From assembly GCA_031255985.1 (NCBI GenBank), contig JAIRRL010000149.1:1-6280 (forward strand): a stretch of 6,280 nucleotides of DNA, in the 5' to 3' direction. Positions 6,161 through 6,280 of this stretch are shown one piece after another. This DNA comes from Gracilibacteraceae bacterium. Lineage in GTDB: Bacteria > Bacillota > Desulfitobacteriia > Desulfitobacteriales > Syntrophobotulaceae. The translations under genes and the position numbers were made by a program. The first letter of the stretch is position 1, and each line of letters opens with the position of its first letter. The notes under the pieces are model-generated. The model was not told the DNA's origin and made no database searches. It saw only the letters and a program-made list of their open reading frames with translations.

Positions 6161-6189
6161 GCCTGGCCGGAGACCGGCTCCGGCCAGGC
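6161..6189 (-). terminator. 12-bp GC-rich hairpin, possible terminator
   Basis: GCCTGGCCGGAG (6161-6172) pairs perfectly with CTCCGGCCAGGC (6178-6189) around a 5-nt loop. Read on the minus strand it is followed by TTCTTGAATAAT, a poor T-tract; read on the plus strand no T-tract follows. It could end a leftward gene lying beyond the right edge, upstream of the nitroreductase. The hairpin is certain; termination is uncertain. Confidence 0.4.
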
Positions 6190-6203
6190 AAGTCCCGCGT
6201 GAA

Positions 6204-6273
6204 GCATCAAGCTTCAAGTATCAAGTATCAAACATCAAGCATCAAGCATCAAGCATCAAGCATCAAGCATCAA
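6204..6273. repeat. Tandem array of ten 7-bp repeats (GCATCAA)
   Basis: Ten head-to-tail 7-bp units run from 6204 to 6273. The last five (6239-6273) are identical GCATCAA. The first five are variants (GCATCAA, GCTTCAA, GTATCAA, GTATCAA, ACATCAA), and a weaker half-match (GCGTGAA) precedes them. The exact run at one end and decay at the other suggest growth by slippage from the right side. On the minus strand the repeat brings TGA into every reading frame, so it is non-coding there. The plus strand has no start codon in the array. Confidence 0.9.
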
Positions 6274-6280
6274 GTCAGCC

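Noticed and set aside
6204..6273. CRISPR array
   Set aside because: The units are 7 bp and adjacent, with no spacers between them; this is a simple tandem repeat.

Overview
The window looks like chromosomal DNA of a fairly GC-rich member of the Bacillota (Firmicutes). Three observations support this: a complete T-box riboswitch, a Gram-positive-style lipoprotein binding protein, and strong GGAGG-type ribosome binding sites. A flagellated Clostridia or Negativicutes relative would fit, but the sequence does not settle the genus.

Layout, left to right. A conspicuously AT-rich gene on the minus strand (7-507) encodes a SMI1/KNR4 (SUKH) family protein, probably an orphan immunity-type gene acquired by transfer. 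A divergent intergenic region (508-1088) carries its likely promoter. The same region holds a sigma-A promoter pointing right and a well-preserved T-box leader (about 716-983) with specifier loop, T-box bulge, antiterminator and terminator. The specifier reads UGG, and the T-box bulge carries UGGC, which matches a tRNA with a G discriminator base. Both point to tRNA-Trp.

The T-box controls a compact operon of four genes. They are a lipoprotein substrate-binding protein (1089-2150), a membrane permease (2160-3071), an ATPase (3055-3864) and a small Dabb-domain protein (3872-4198). The first three match the TrpXYZ type of tryptophan ABC importer. The model is that uncharged tRNA-Trp stabilises the antiterminator when tryptophan is scarce, and the importer is then made. 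The Dabb protein appears to be co-transcribed, and its role here is unknown.

A new near-consensus sigma-A promoter, overlapped by a perfect inverted repeat, starts a 439-residue FliD-like flagellar protein (4265-5584) whose ends do not look like those of an ordinary filament cap. It converges on and overlaps a minus-strand nitroreductase-family gene (5560-6102). The right edge holds a 12-bp GC-rich hairpin and a tandem array of 7-bp repeats.

Nothing here is clearly a wholly new system. The items most worth a second look are the Trp T-box operon with its Dabb partner, the atypical FliD-like gene with its palindromic promoter, and the AT-rich SUKH gene with its odd 5' region.
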